Part shown: piece by piece, positions 7,603 through 14,700 of the stretch
Numbering within the stretch: the first letter of the stretch is position 1
Layout: each line of letters opens with the position of its first letter
Assembly: GCF_026013545.1 (NCBI RefSeq)
Contig: NZ_JAPDOG010000034.1
Coordinates: forward strand, 1 to 35,939
Reading direction: 5' to 3'
Length of the DNA: 35,939 nt
DNA from: Defluviimonas salinarum
GTDB taxonomy: Bacteria; Pseudomonadota; Alphaproteobacteria; Rhodobacterales; Rhodobacteraceae
Position numbers and translations under genes: made by a program
Notes under the pieces: generated by a model
Databases searched by the model: none
Told to the model about the DNA's origin: nothing
What the model saw: only the letters and a program-made list of their open reading frames with translations

Positions 7603-9638
7603 GCAACCACCTCTTTCAGCAGCCCGGCAATCTCTGCCTCGAGCATCTTCAACTCGGCATCGATCTCGGCCAGCGGCCGCGGCGGGGCATACTGGTAGAA
7701 ATAGCGGTTGAAGTTGACCTCGTAGCCGACCCGGCCAACCTCTCTATCCTTGCCATCGATGTAGCCCGCATCGACCCATGCGTCGGAAACGAAGGGCGCG
7801 ACCTCGCGGGCGAAATACTCCTGCCAGTCCTCCCTGAGCGGCACCAGTTCATGATCGCGCAGCTTCGGATCCGGCTCCGGATTGCCGTCCTTGTCGAGGC
7901 AGATCTCGGCCTCCTCGTCGCGCTCTCCGAAATGGTCGATGAGCGCCTTCAGCACCGTTTTCGGGACAGTGCCGCCCTTGCGGAGCCGGACGCCCTCCAC
8001 AATGCTCCGCTCGAAGGCCGCGCGATCCGCGAACACTTCGCCATGCATGTCCGCGAAATGCTCTTCCAGGGCGTCGAAGAACCTGTCCGAAACATTCGAC
8101 TTGATGACCTTCTGGGCCGCCTTCTCATCGTCCCAGAATTCCTTCGCCTTCTGCTCCGTGATCTCGAACCTCAGCCGCAGCGGCCGCTCCACCCGGATCT
8201 CGCGGTAGCCGCAGTCGGTCGTGTCGAAGATCTTCGACACGTCGCCATAACCCGCCTTGCCGTTCAGGTATTCGCCGTAGATCCGGACGATCTCGGCCCG
8301 GGCCGCGTCCGGGATCTCGCGGCGCTTGGAGCCGAGGGACTTGCGCATCGACTGCCAGAACCGCTCGCCGCTCGCGTCGATGAGCTGGACCTTGCCGAGG
8401 CGCTCCTCCGTCTTCCGGTTCGAAAGGATCCAGATGTAGGTCTGGATGCCGGTGTTGTAGAAGATGTCGGTGGGCAGGGCGATGATCGCCTCCACCCAGT
8501 CGTTTTCCATGAGCCAACGGCGGATCTCGCTCTCGCCGGAACCGGCGCCGCCGGTGAAGAGAGGCGAGCCGTTCATCACGATACCGATGCGTGTGCCGGT
8601 CTCATCCCAGCGCATCTTCGAAACCATGTGCTGGACGAAGAGAAGCTGGCCGTCCGAAATCCGCGGCGTGCCGGCGCCGAAGCGCCCATCCATGCCCAGC
8701 TCCTCGGCTTCCGCCTGGATCGGGGCCGCATATTTCTTCCAGTCCACACCGTAGGGCGGATTCGAGAGCATGTAGTGGAAGGTCTCGTTGCGGTGCGCAT
8801 CCGCCGTGAGCGTGTTGCCGAACGCGATCCGCGATGCATCATGGCCCTTGACGAGCATGTCGGACTCGCAGATCGCGAAGGATTCCGGGTTGAGCTCCTG
8901 CCCGAAGAGGTCGACCGAGAGCCCGGGATTGAGCGCGGTCATCGCCTCCTCCGCCGTCGAGAGCATCCCGCCCGTGCCGCAGGCCGGGTCGTAGATCCGG
9001 CGAATGATCCCCTTTCCGGAAAGAGCCTCCTGATCGTTCGCGATCAGGAGGTCCACGATGAGCCGGACGACCTCGCGCGGCGTGAAATGCTCCCCCGCGG
9101 TCTCGTTCGAGACCTCCGAGAAGCGCCGGATCAGCTCCTCGAAGAGATAGCCCATCTCAAGGTTCGAGACGGCGTCCGGATGCAGGTCGATCTGGCAGAA
9201 ACGGTCGAAGACGGCCCAGAGGGTGCCGGCGTTGTCGAGCTTCTTCAGGATCTCGGTGAACTCGAACTTCTCGATGAAGATATCACGGACGTTGGCGCTG
9301 AAGCCGGAGATGAAGTCGATCAGGTTCGCCCGGAGCTGGCCCGCATCCTGGGCGCGGAGCGTCTCGAAGGTGAAACGGCTTGCGTTGTAAATCTGGCCGC
9401 CAGCGCCCGCGACCGAGGTCAGGACCATCGCCCGGGCCTCTTCATCGGTCTCCTCGGGGAGCGATGCCGCCATCTCGAGCACCGCCTCCTTCGTGCTGTC
9501 CAGAAGGCAGTCGAGGCGTCGAAGGATCGTGAACGGCAGGACGATCTTGCCGTATTCCGACTGCTTGAAATCGCCGCGGAGAAGGTCAGCGATCGACCAG
9601 ATGAACGAAGCGTTGTTGTTGATCGTGTCCTTGCTCAA
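7599..9638 (-). CDS. hsdM: type I restriction-modification N6-adenine methyltransferase HsdM
   Basis: A 679-residue protein. An N-terminal helical bundle (about 1-150, beginning SFIWSIADLLRGDFKQSEYG) precedes the methyltransferase domain, with AdoMet-binding motif I DPACGTGG (about 217-224) and catalytic motif IV NPPYG (about 290-296), preceded by the typical AGEHFTPREVVRL. After the catalytic domain comes an insert ending in a C-terminal helical tail (LAEIDAELKMLEAEIAGLL) that would contact HsdS. The length exceeds the ~500 residues of EcoKI-type HsdM but fits the longer HsdM class. No damage is visible, so methylation by M2S should still work even though hsdR is broken. It begins 25 bases after the small upstream gene and overlaps hsdS by 4 bases. 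Confidence 0.95.
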   Translation of the reverse strand: MSKDTINNNASFIWSIADLLRGDFKQSEYGKIVLPFTILRRLDCLLDSTKEAVLEMAASLPEETDEEARAMVLTSVAGAGGQIYNASRFTFETLRAQDAGQLRANLIDFISGFSANVRDIFIEKFEFTEILKKLDNAGTLWAVFDRFCQIDLHPDAVSNLEMGYLFEELIRRFSEVSNETAGEHFTPREVVRLIVDLLIANDQEALSGKGIIRRIYDPACGTGGMLSTAEEAMTALNPGLSVDLFGQELNPESFAICESDMLVKGHDASRIAFGNTLTADAHRNETFHYMLSNPPYGVDWKKYAAPIQAEAEELGMDGRFGAGTPRISDGQLLFVQHMVSKMRWDETGTRIGIVMNGSPLFTGGAGSGESEIRRWLMENDWVEAIIALPTDIFYNTGIQTYIWILSNRKTEERLGKVQLIDASGERFWQSMRKSLGSKRREIPDAARAEIVRIYGEYLNGKAGYGDVSKIFDTTDCGYREIRVERPLRLRFEITEQKAKEFWDDEKAAQKVIKSNVSDRFFDALEEHFADMHGEVFADRAAFERSIVEGVRLRKGGTVPKTVLKALIDHFGERDEEAEICLDKDGNPEPDPKLRDHELVPLREDWQEYFAREVAPFVSDAWVDAGYIDGKDREVGRVGYEVNFNRYFYQYAPPRPLAEIDAELKMLEAEIAGLLKEVVA

Positions 9639-9663
9639 AATGCACCGTCCCCTGGCGTGTTCT

Positions 9664-9843
9664 TCAATCTTCGGCCGATCCGGCAGCCTTGCCTTCGAGG
9701 TGCTCCCTGAGCAACCTGAACGCGAGTCGAAACCCGTCGACCTGACTCATGCGATGCTTGACGCAAAGCTCCTTGAAAGACCACCGCTCCTCCTCGGTTA
9801 TCTTCAGGTTCAGGTTGGCGGTCTTCTCGCCCTTCTCCGGCAT
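9664..9843 (-). CDS. small ribbon-helix-helix-like protein, first gene of the hsd operon
   Basis: A 59-residue protein. A short strand NLNLKITEEE leads into helix WSFKELCVKHRM and, after a turn (SQVDG), a second helix FRLAFRLLREHLEG. This strand-helix-helix order is that of MetJ/Arc ribbon-helix-helix DNA-binding proteins, which dimerise through the strand. The start ATG at 9843 has GGGAGAGG just upstream. Longer readings of this frame run into non-coding sequence. It is 25 bases upstream of hsdM, so it is probably co-transcribed and may autoregulate the restriction operon in the manner of a control protein. That role is inference from position. Confidence 0.6.
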   Translation of the reverse strand: MPEKGEKTANLNLKITEEERWSFKELCVKHRMSQVDGFRLAFRLLREHLEGKAAGSAED

Positions 9844-9880
9844 GACACCTCTCCCTTGACAATATGGCTTTCTTTCTTCC

Positions 9881-9908
9881 ATTATGCAATTCGTTAAAGC
9901 AAGCAAAA
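9881..9908 (-). promoter_or_regulatory. putative promoter of the hsd operon
   Basis: Minus strand: CATAAT (9881-9886) with TTTTGC (9903-9908) 16 bases upstream, about 40 bases before the start at 9843, in an AT-rich patch. On the plus strand the same patch holds a perfect TTGACA (9856-9861) with CATTAT 18 bases later (9880-9885), so a divergent or overlapping promoter is possible. Confidence 0.35.
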
Positions 9909-10324
9909 TGTGGATTGCGGCAGCCCTCCCTCGCACCTCGAGCCGCCTTGGTGAAAGGTGCGAAAAATATTGTGCATCCGTCCTTGAACTTCGTTCCGGC
10001 GCATCCCAGATCGGCGTTCGTGCCGACCACGAGCACGTCATTGAAACATTCCCGCACTCGAAGCGGGCCGGCATCTCGCCCCATGCGCAATCGCGTTGAC
10101 GGGTTCTGGTGGATGCCGCGGCAATGATGCTCGGAGGTGCTGGCCAGATGAATCCATTCTTCCGCTTCCCCTGCCAGAACCCGCGCACCGGCATCCAGAT
10201 ATCCGCGACCAGCCCCCGCCTTCTCGGCGGGCTCTGGTCGCGCTGATCCGTCCCCCGCACTTCCCGCAGTTGGTATCGGCACGCACCGGCCCGCCTGGTT
10301 TCGCTCGAAATCAGGAGCACGGAC
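9909..10324. other. 416-base intergenic region with repeats, no gene seen
   Basis: I see no convincing coding frame here on either strand. The segment holds short modules used twice in opposite orientation: GGGTTCTG (10101-10108) against CAGAACCC (10175-10182), and CTGGTGGATGCCG (10106-10118) against CGGCATCCAG (10189-10198). It also holds a strong hairpin at 10204-10242. Lying directly upstream of an integrase module, it could contain integrase-binding arm sites or an attachment site. I cannot identify a tRNA in it. Confidence 0.4.
10204..10242. repeat. 39-base interrupted palindrome
   Basis: CGCGACCAG (10204-10212) pairs with CTGGTCGCG (10234-10242). Inside it CCCGCC (10215-10220) pairs with GGCGGG (10226-10231) around a 5-base loop, with a 2x2 internal loop between the stems. 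Fifteen base pairs in total, 82 bases upstream of the 82-aa gene. No T-run, so terminator, operator and structured RNA all remain possible. Confidence 0.5.
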
Positions 10325-10573
10325 ATGTCAAACGTCCATCATCTTCCCGGCGAAGACCGGCAGAGGTCCCAGTTCAAATCCAAGAAGACCCGCAAGGAAA
10401 AAGCGACGGATGCGGACATCGCCCGCGCCCTGCGCGCCGCTCTCGCGCATGGTCTGACGGTCTATGCCTATACCATCGAAGGCAACCGCGTCAGCGTCCA
10501 GACGAAACCTGACCAGCCGGCCGCGAAAGGCGCCTCGGCGGAGGTCGATGCCTGGTTTGCCGCCAATGGTTAA
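10325..10573 (+). CDS. small basic protein overlapping the integrase gene
   Basis: An 82-residue protein of no family I recognise. The N-terminal 30 residues are basic and polar (RQRSQFKSKKTRKEKATD). A helix follows (DADIARALRAALAHGL) and then a strand pair (TVYAYTIEGN, RVSVQTK), ending DAWFAANG. GGAG is 8 bases upstream of the ATG. The stop overlaps the first codons of the integrase by 8 bases, so the two are translationally coupled. Small proteins in this position are common before tyrosine integrases and may be excisionase-like or modulate the integrase. The helix-strand-strand layout does not show a clear Xis winged helix. Confidence 0.65.
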   Translation: MSNVHHLPGEDRQRSQFKSKKTRKEKATDADIARALRAALAHGLTVYAYTIEGNRVSVQTKPDQPAAKGASAEVDAWFAANG

Positions 10574-11633
10574 GGTCAGCCTCAAGGGCATCCACAGGGT
10601 TCGCAAGCGCCTCGCAGACGGGCGCATGGCCGAGTACCACTACGCCTGGCGTGGTGGTCCTCGGATCTGGGACAGGACCTCTCCGTTCCGCGTCGGCTCG
10701 ATCGACTACCTGGAAGTCTACCAGCGCGCGACCACGGCGCGGCAGGACGTCAAGGGCACGTTCCGGGAGATCATCGAGGCGTTTCTCAGCTCCCGCGAGT
10801 TCGCAGAGCTCTCGGAGCGGACACGGCAGGACCACAAGAAAAACATCGCCCAGAATGACGGGATCGAGGCCAGATTCGGCAGCGCGCCGATCGCGGTCTT
10901 CGAGTCCCCGAAGATCCGCAACATGGCCATCAACTGGCGCGACACCTTCTCACCCGGGACCGGCGACAACCTGATGGCCACGCTGCAGCGGATCGTGTCC
11001 TTCGCCTACCAGCGCGGGCTTCTGGGCGAGCACCGGCTCCTGAAGATCCACCGACGCGCGAAGTCGAACCGGGCTGACATCGTATGGAGCCAGGCCGAAA
11101 TCGACGCCTTCGTGAAAGGCACCCCGAGCTACGTCGGCAACATCCTTATCGCCGCGGTTGAAACGGGGCTTCGGCCTGGAGATCTGCAGATCTTCGGGCA
11201 CCGCAATATCGAGACGACCCCGGGTGGGCACCAGCGAATCCTGCTTCGGACGAAGAAGAGCAACAAGAAGAAGTTCGCCTCGGTACCGGTGACGCCGGCG
11301 CTTGCAAAACTGATCGCGCGGCTTCCGAAAGACCAGGACACCTTCATCGTGAACAGCGAGGGGCGGCCCTTCGCGAACTCGAACAGCCTTGGCAAGCTGA
11401 TCTCGGACTGGCGGGACGAACTCGGGTTGCGCAAGGAGCTTCACCTCTACGACGCGCGCGGGACCGCGGTGACGCGGCTCGTTCGTGCCGGCTGCACGAT
11501 CGGGGAACTGGCTGCCCACATGGGATGGAGCTTCCAGCACGCCGCTCAGATGCTCGACCGCTACGCGAAGCTCGATCCGGAGATGTCGGACGGCATTCTG
11601 GAAAAGGTCAGTCGACGCGAGGCGGGACGTTAA
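10566..11633 (+). CDS. tyrosine-type site-specific integrase
   Basis: A 355-residue phage/island integrase. The N-terminal part (about 1-70) is an arm-binding region with an RHRVR-like basic patch. The SAM-like core-binding domain spans about 80-175 (FLSSREFAELSERTRQDHKKN). The catalytic domain begins near 180 with ETGLRPGDL carrying the first catalytic Arg, continues with the beta-hairpin region KKSNKKKFASVPV carrying the Lys, then LYDARGTAVTRL with the second Arg (the usual His is replaced by Tyr), HMGWS (Trp at the His/Trp position) and the nucleophile Tyr in MLDRYAK. All key residues are present, so the enzyme is probably active. Longer in-frame readings upstream overlap the 82-aa gene. 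ATG 10566 is preferred. It would mobilise the element that carries the neighbouring nuclease or defence genes. Confidence 0.9.
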   Translation: MVKVSLKGIHRVRKRLADGRMAEYHYAWRGGPRIWDRTSPFRVGSIDYLEVYQRATTARQDVKGTFREIIEAFLSSREFAELSERTRQDHKKNIAQNDGIEARFGSAPIAVFESPKIRNMAINWRDTFSPGTGDNLMATLQRIVSFAYQRGLLGEHRLLKIHRRAKSNRADIVWSQAEIDAFVKGTPSYVGNILIAAVETGLRPGDLQIFGHRNIETTPGGHQRILLRTKKSNKKKFASVPVTPALAKLIARLPKDQDTFIVNSEGRPFANSNSLGKLISDWRDELGLRKELHLYDARGTAVTRLVRAGCTIGELAAHMGWSFQHAAQMLDRYAKLDPEMSDGILEKVSRREAGR

Positions 11634-11786
11634 GTGAGGAAGGTCATCCCAAGGGAAGGCGGGCCGTGTGATTGCCTCTCAGATCAAACATCGAGGTGTT
11701 CCTCTTACCCTCTGATTTCCGGTTTTTTTGTTGAGCGGCGACCGCAAGGGAACCATATCATCAACACAGACTTTTCGGATGGCAGG

Positions 11787-13451
11787 ATGAGCAGCAATAA
11801 CGCCAGGAAACCCGCACACAACGTGACTCTGCCAGTCCCGATCCCGTTTTCCGGAAGTGACTACGGCTCCTTCGCAGATCTTTATCGGAGCGTCTCGCCG
11901 CCTCCGGCCGTGCCGGAAGTGACACTGCAAGGTCGGATAAAGCGCGGCCTACAGAAACATGGCGCGTACTCGGATGACTGGCTCGCCGAAGCGATCCACA
12001 CGACCGCGCGTGACTTCAGGGCGAAGTATAGCCCCCGTCGCACGTGGGTCATAATCAACGGCGCCAGGCGGGATCTGCGGGAGGTCTATGATGCCCTGCA
12101 GGATAAACCACTCCCCTATGCCGGAGCCTTCCACCAGCGGCTCGCAGCGCGTCGCCGCCTGGGCCGGGATATCACGATGGAAATCGTCCGGGATGCGGCG
12201 CGTTTGCCCGAAAAGGAGTGGATGACCCACTATGGTGGCGGACGACGGAAACCTGAAGGCTTCCTTTACGACGGCGACGCCTATCCCGGGGCGAATGGCC
12301 AGTACAGCTCGATTACGTCCTTCCTCCAGCGCATCGATCGATATGGTGATCGGCGCAGTATCCATACGCGCCTAAAGAATGGATGGGACATCGACGACGC
12401 GCTAACCCGGCCGCCGATCGAGCGCGATAAGGATTACGGAGTGGTCTACCTGATCACACAAGAATCGACGGGAATGTCCTACGTTGGGATCAGCTTCTGC
12501 GGCGCGAAGTCGAGGTTGAAGCAGCATTGCCGCTCCGCCTTTGAGCAAGGTGGCTCGACGCCGCTCTATCTGGCGATGCGCGCGACCGGGATCGACGACT
12601 TCCAAATGGAAATCATCGAGGAAGGTGTCATGTCCGAGGAGGAGCTGGCCGCCAAGGAGCGTCGTTGGATTGCGAGCCTGGACACGATCTATCCGAAAGG
12701 CCTGAATGCCAATGGCGGCGGCAGCACGGGGCGCGTCGAGGGAAAGCAGGTGACAGTCGACGGTGTCGTCTACCAGTCAATAGAAGCCGCGGCGCGACGA
12801 ATTGCCAAGAAACGCGGATTAAATGTCCATGTCGTTCGGTCGGCGATCACGGAGGGGCGGCCGATTCCGGAGAACCCTCGCACTCACAGTGACCACCCTC
12901 TTGCCGGCACGATCTTGTTTCGGAAGTGGCTTGGGATGCTGAAACGCAGCACGAATAGCAGCTCGGCGCTGGTCGTCTATGAATGGCGGGACTTCGACGT
13001 TTGGTACCAGGACACGAATGCGGCGGGAAAAGAAAAGCTGAACCTCATCCGACCTGACCGGAGCGAGCCCTGGGGACCCCGTAACTTCGCATGGGGCAGC
13101 GACAAGGAGCTGATCGAGGCAGTCCATGGCCGGGAGTTTCGTGCTTTCGGCCGGATCTGGCCCAGCAAGCAAGCGGCGTGCGAGGAGTATGGGATCGGGA
13201 AAGGAACCCTTTGGTTCAGATTGAAACGCGGCATGACGCCCGAGGAGGCGCTCACGGAGCCAATCAGCAAGACATCTCGCGCCGGGAAATCCTTTGAATT
13301 TGAAGGGGTGAGTTATCGCAGCCGGCACGAAGCAGCCAAGTTGCTCTCCGTCGCGCATGACATCACCTACCATCAAGCGAAAGATCGCCTTACCAGGGGC
13401 ATACCGACGAAACGTTGGAGCCAGATCGGGCAGAAAGGGCCGCAACCCTGA
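11787..13451 (+). CDS. GIY-YIG nuclease with modular DNA-binding repeats
   Basis: A 554-residue protein. A central GIY-YIG nuclease domain shows YGVVYLITQESTGMSYVGIS (GIY as VVY, YIG as YVG), then a basic SRLKQHCRSAF and ERRWIASLDTIYPKGLNAN, with the Arg and Glu positions filled. Around it are several similar short modules of the form [strand-G-x-Y/F-x-S-helix...helix-R-L-x-x-G], for example EFRAFGRIWPSKQAACEEYG, SFEFEGVSYRSRHEAAKLLS and VDGVVYQSIEAAARRIAKK, each followed by a TPEEALTEP-like or RGIPT-like segment. They resemble NUMOD/intron-homing DNA-binding modules. ATG 11787 is preferred over GTG 11634, because the intervening 51 codons look non-coding and GGCAGG precedes 11787. It lies 153 bases after the integrase. 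A homing or defence nuclease is likely. Confidence 0.75.
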   Translation: MSSNNARKPAHNVTLPVPIPFSGSDYGSFADLYRSVSPPPAVPEVTLQGRIKRGLQKHGAYSDDWLAEAIHTTARDFRAKYSPRRTWVIINGARRDLREVYDALQDKPLPYAGAFHQRLAARRRLGRDITMEIVRDAARLPEKEWMTHYGGGRRKPEGFLYDGDAYPGANGQYSSITSFLQRIDRYGDRRSIHTRLKNGWDIDDALTRPPIERDKDYGVVYLITQESTGMSYVGISFCGAKSRLKQHCRSAFEQGGSTPLYLAMRATGIDDFQMEIIEEGVMSEEELAAKERRWIASLDTIYPKGLNANGGGSTGRVEGKQVTVDGVVYQSIEAAARRIAKKRGLNVHVVRSAITEGRPIPENPRTHSDHPLAGTILFRKWLGMLKRSTNSSSALVVYEWRDFDVWYQDTNAAGKEKLNLIRPDRSEPWGPRNFAWGSDKELIEAVHGREFRAFGRIWPSKQAACEEYGIGKGTLWFRLKRGMTPEEALTEPISKTSRAGKSFEFEGVSYRSRHEAAKLLSVAHDITYHQAKDRLTRGIPTKRWSQIGQKGPQP

Positions 13452-13493
13452 CGGTGAGCACTACGCAAGCCGCGAGCCCCCTGAGTTCTTGTG

Positions 13494-13994
13494 TCAGGCC
13501 GCGGTCGGAGCGCCTTCGAGGCTGATCCGCGCGTTGATCCGCTGTGCGGCCGGCGCCGCGGCGAACCAGCCCCGCGCCGCCTCCAGGGCATCCTTCACCT
13601 TTCCCGGTTGATGCTCGAGATAAGGCGGCATCTCGGCGGCCCTGTAGAGCCCGCCCAGCGACGGTGGCGGCATGTCCCGCTTCTGCAAGGCCTGGCGGGT
13701 CACATGAAGCCGCGCAGCCACGTCCGCGAGGCTGACGAGGTCCGGCTTCACCTCGCGCAGGACGGAGCCCTCCGGCAGGGCGGGCATGACCGCGTCCACC
13801 GCCGCCATGATCACCGTCTCGGCATCGCCCCCCGACCGGGTGAACGACAGGCCGACCATGCCCGGCGCACCGAGACCCACGGCGGCATCGTCGCAGCCCG
13901 CTTCGAAGAGCGCATCGAGAATGGCCCCCTCGTCCGCGCCCGCCGCCGGCAGCGCGAAGACCAGGTCGAACTCGAATTCCATCTCAGCCGTCAT
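13494..13994 (-). CDS. HTH protein with N-terminal alpha/beta domain, putative antitoxin
   Basis: A 166-residue protein. The N-terminal 85 residues form a small alpha/beta domain (EFEFDLVFALPAAGAD, LFEAGCDDAAVGLG, VGLSFTRSG, then an Ala-rich helix), like a ferredoxin-type sensor fold. After EVKPDLV comes a helix-turn-helix (VSLADVAARLHVTRQALQKR, about 90-110), then a Pro-rich link and a C-terminal helix. A start three codons upstream is possible. ATG 13994 has GGTGAG before it. It is the second gene of a pair, overlapping the HicA-like gene by 11 bases. The palindrome at 14276-14289 upstream of the pair is a natural operator for it. A DNA-binding antitoxin that represses its own operon is the likeliest role. 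Confidence 0.6.
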   Translation of the reverse strand: MTAEMEFEFDLVFALPAAGADEGAILDALFEAGCDDAAVGLGAPGMVGLSFTRSGGDAETVIMAAVDAVMPALPEGSVLREVKPDLVSLADVAARLHVTRQALQKRDMPPPSLGGLYRAAEMPPYLEHQPGKVKDALEAARGWFAAAPAAQRINARISLEGAPTAA

Positions 13995-14289
13995 TGCACT
14001 CACCTTTGATCACGCAGCCCTCAGCCTTCCGCAGGAGCTCCCGCGCATGGTTCTGCGGGTTGCGGGGCGTGCTCCAGACCGACATGCGGCAGAACACCCC
14101 GGAACGGCACGCGTCCCGCGCATTCGCGGGGCACAGGACGAACCCCCAGCTATGGGCGCTGCCGCCTTTGGCCTTTTGGACGCTCCACCCCATCTTCTCG
14201 AGCACGACCAAGACCGCCTCGATCTCCTTGTCAGGGTGTTTCGGTCTCGACAATAGATAGCTCCATACTTGCCAGTTGTCAATTGACAA
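13984..14289 (-). CDS. HicA-like small protein, putative toxin
   Basis: A 101-residue protein. The core shows an amphipathic helix (DKEIEAVLVVLEKMGW), a strand (SVQKAKGGSAHSWGFVLC), a Cys-rich segment (CPANARDACRSGVFCRM with four Cys) and WSTPRNPQNHARELLRK. A helix plus strand ending in a G-x-x-H segment is reminiscent of the double-stranded-RNA-binding fold of HicA-type mRNA interferases. The Cys cluster is unusual for HicA and may bind metal. The start is unclear: the only in-frame options are TTG 14289 (inside a palindrome, with AGGAG 14 bases upstream) or TTG 14253. If the -35 proposed at 14281-14286 is real, the second or a leaderless start is favoured. It overlaps the HTH gene by 11 bases. 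Confidence 0.5.
   Translation of the reverse strand: MSIDNWQVWSYLLSRPKHPDKEIEAVLVVLEKMGWSVQKAKGGSAHSWGFVLCPANARDACRSGVFCRMSVWSTPRNPQNHARELLRKAEGCVIKGECNDG
14276..14289. promoter_or_regulatory. 14-bp perfect palindrome, putative operator
   Basis: TTGTCAATTGACAA is a perfect palindrome at the 5' edge of the HicA-like/HTH gene pair. Its minus-strand half supplies TTGACA (14276-14281), and 17 bases further in that direction TATCTA (14253-14258) could serve as a -10. An operator overlapping the -35 element fits autorepression by the HTH protein. Confidence 0.5.
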
Positions 14290-14307
14290 CCCATTACCAC
14301 AAAGCTC

Positions 14308-14700
14308 CTAGATCGGCTGGAGCTTCGTTCCTTTCACCTGGATTTCGAACATCGAGCCGCCGCCGACGAGGTCGACCTGCTTCTCGATGTTGCCCCACAT
14401 CACCATGAGGCGCTCCATCTTCTTCAGAAGCGGTGCCTTCTGGAGGCCGGGCGCGAAGATGAAGGCGATGAGCTTCGAGGCGCGGAAGACGCGCTGCTCG
14501 GCCTTGTTTTTCGCGATGCGCCTATCGGCGGACAGGATGACCCAGCCGCCCTCGCGGTTCAGCTCCGTGATCCATTCGATATCGGTCACCCTGGGGCCAA
14601 ATCGCTCCCGCAGATGGACGACCTGATGCTCGCCCACGAAAAGGGCCGCGAGGGCCCTGGCCATGGCCGGCGGGAGGTTCTCGTCGACCATCACCTTCAA
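14308..14700 (-). CDS. VapC45-like PIN-domain toxin
   Basis: A 130-residue protein. VMVDENLPPAMARAL at the N-terminus, with the first acidic Asp-Glu pair, TDIEWITELN (about 39-48) and GGWVILSADRRIAKNKAE (about 51-68, with the second acidic site) are the hallmarks of DUF5615/VapC45-like PIN proteins, a compact branch of PIN ribonucleases. The C-terminal half ends in a strand (MFEIQVKGTKL). The TTG start at 14700 overlaps the stop of the partner by 4 bases. ATG 14691 is an alternative. The partner gene upstream is the large VapB45-like antitoxin, as in the mycobacterial VapBC45 pair. It would cleave RNA when freed from its antitoxin. Confidence 0.8.
   Translation of the reverse strand: MKVMVDENLPPAMARALAALFVGEHQVVHLRERFGPRVTDIEWITELNREGGWVILSADRRIAKNKAEQRVFRASKLIAFIFAPGLQKAPLLKKMERLMVMWGNIEKQVDLVGGGSMFEIQVKGTKLQPI

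Noticed and set aside
7566-9710. 714-codon plus-strand frame
   Set aside because: Exact antisense shadow of hsdM, whose motifs are unmistakable.
11700-11786. Intrinsic terminator at the T-run after the integrase
   Set aside because: The T-run near 11725 is not preceded by a stable stem that I can find.
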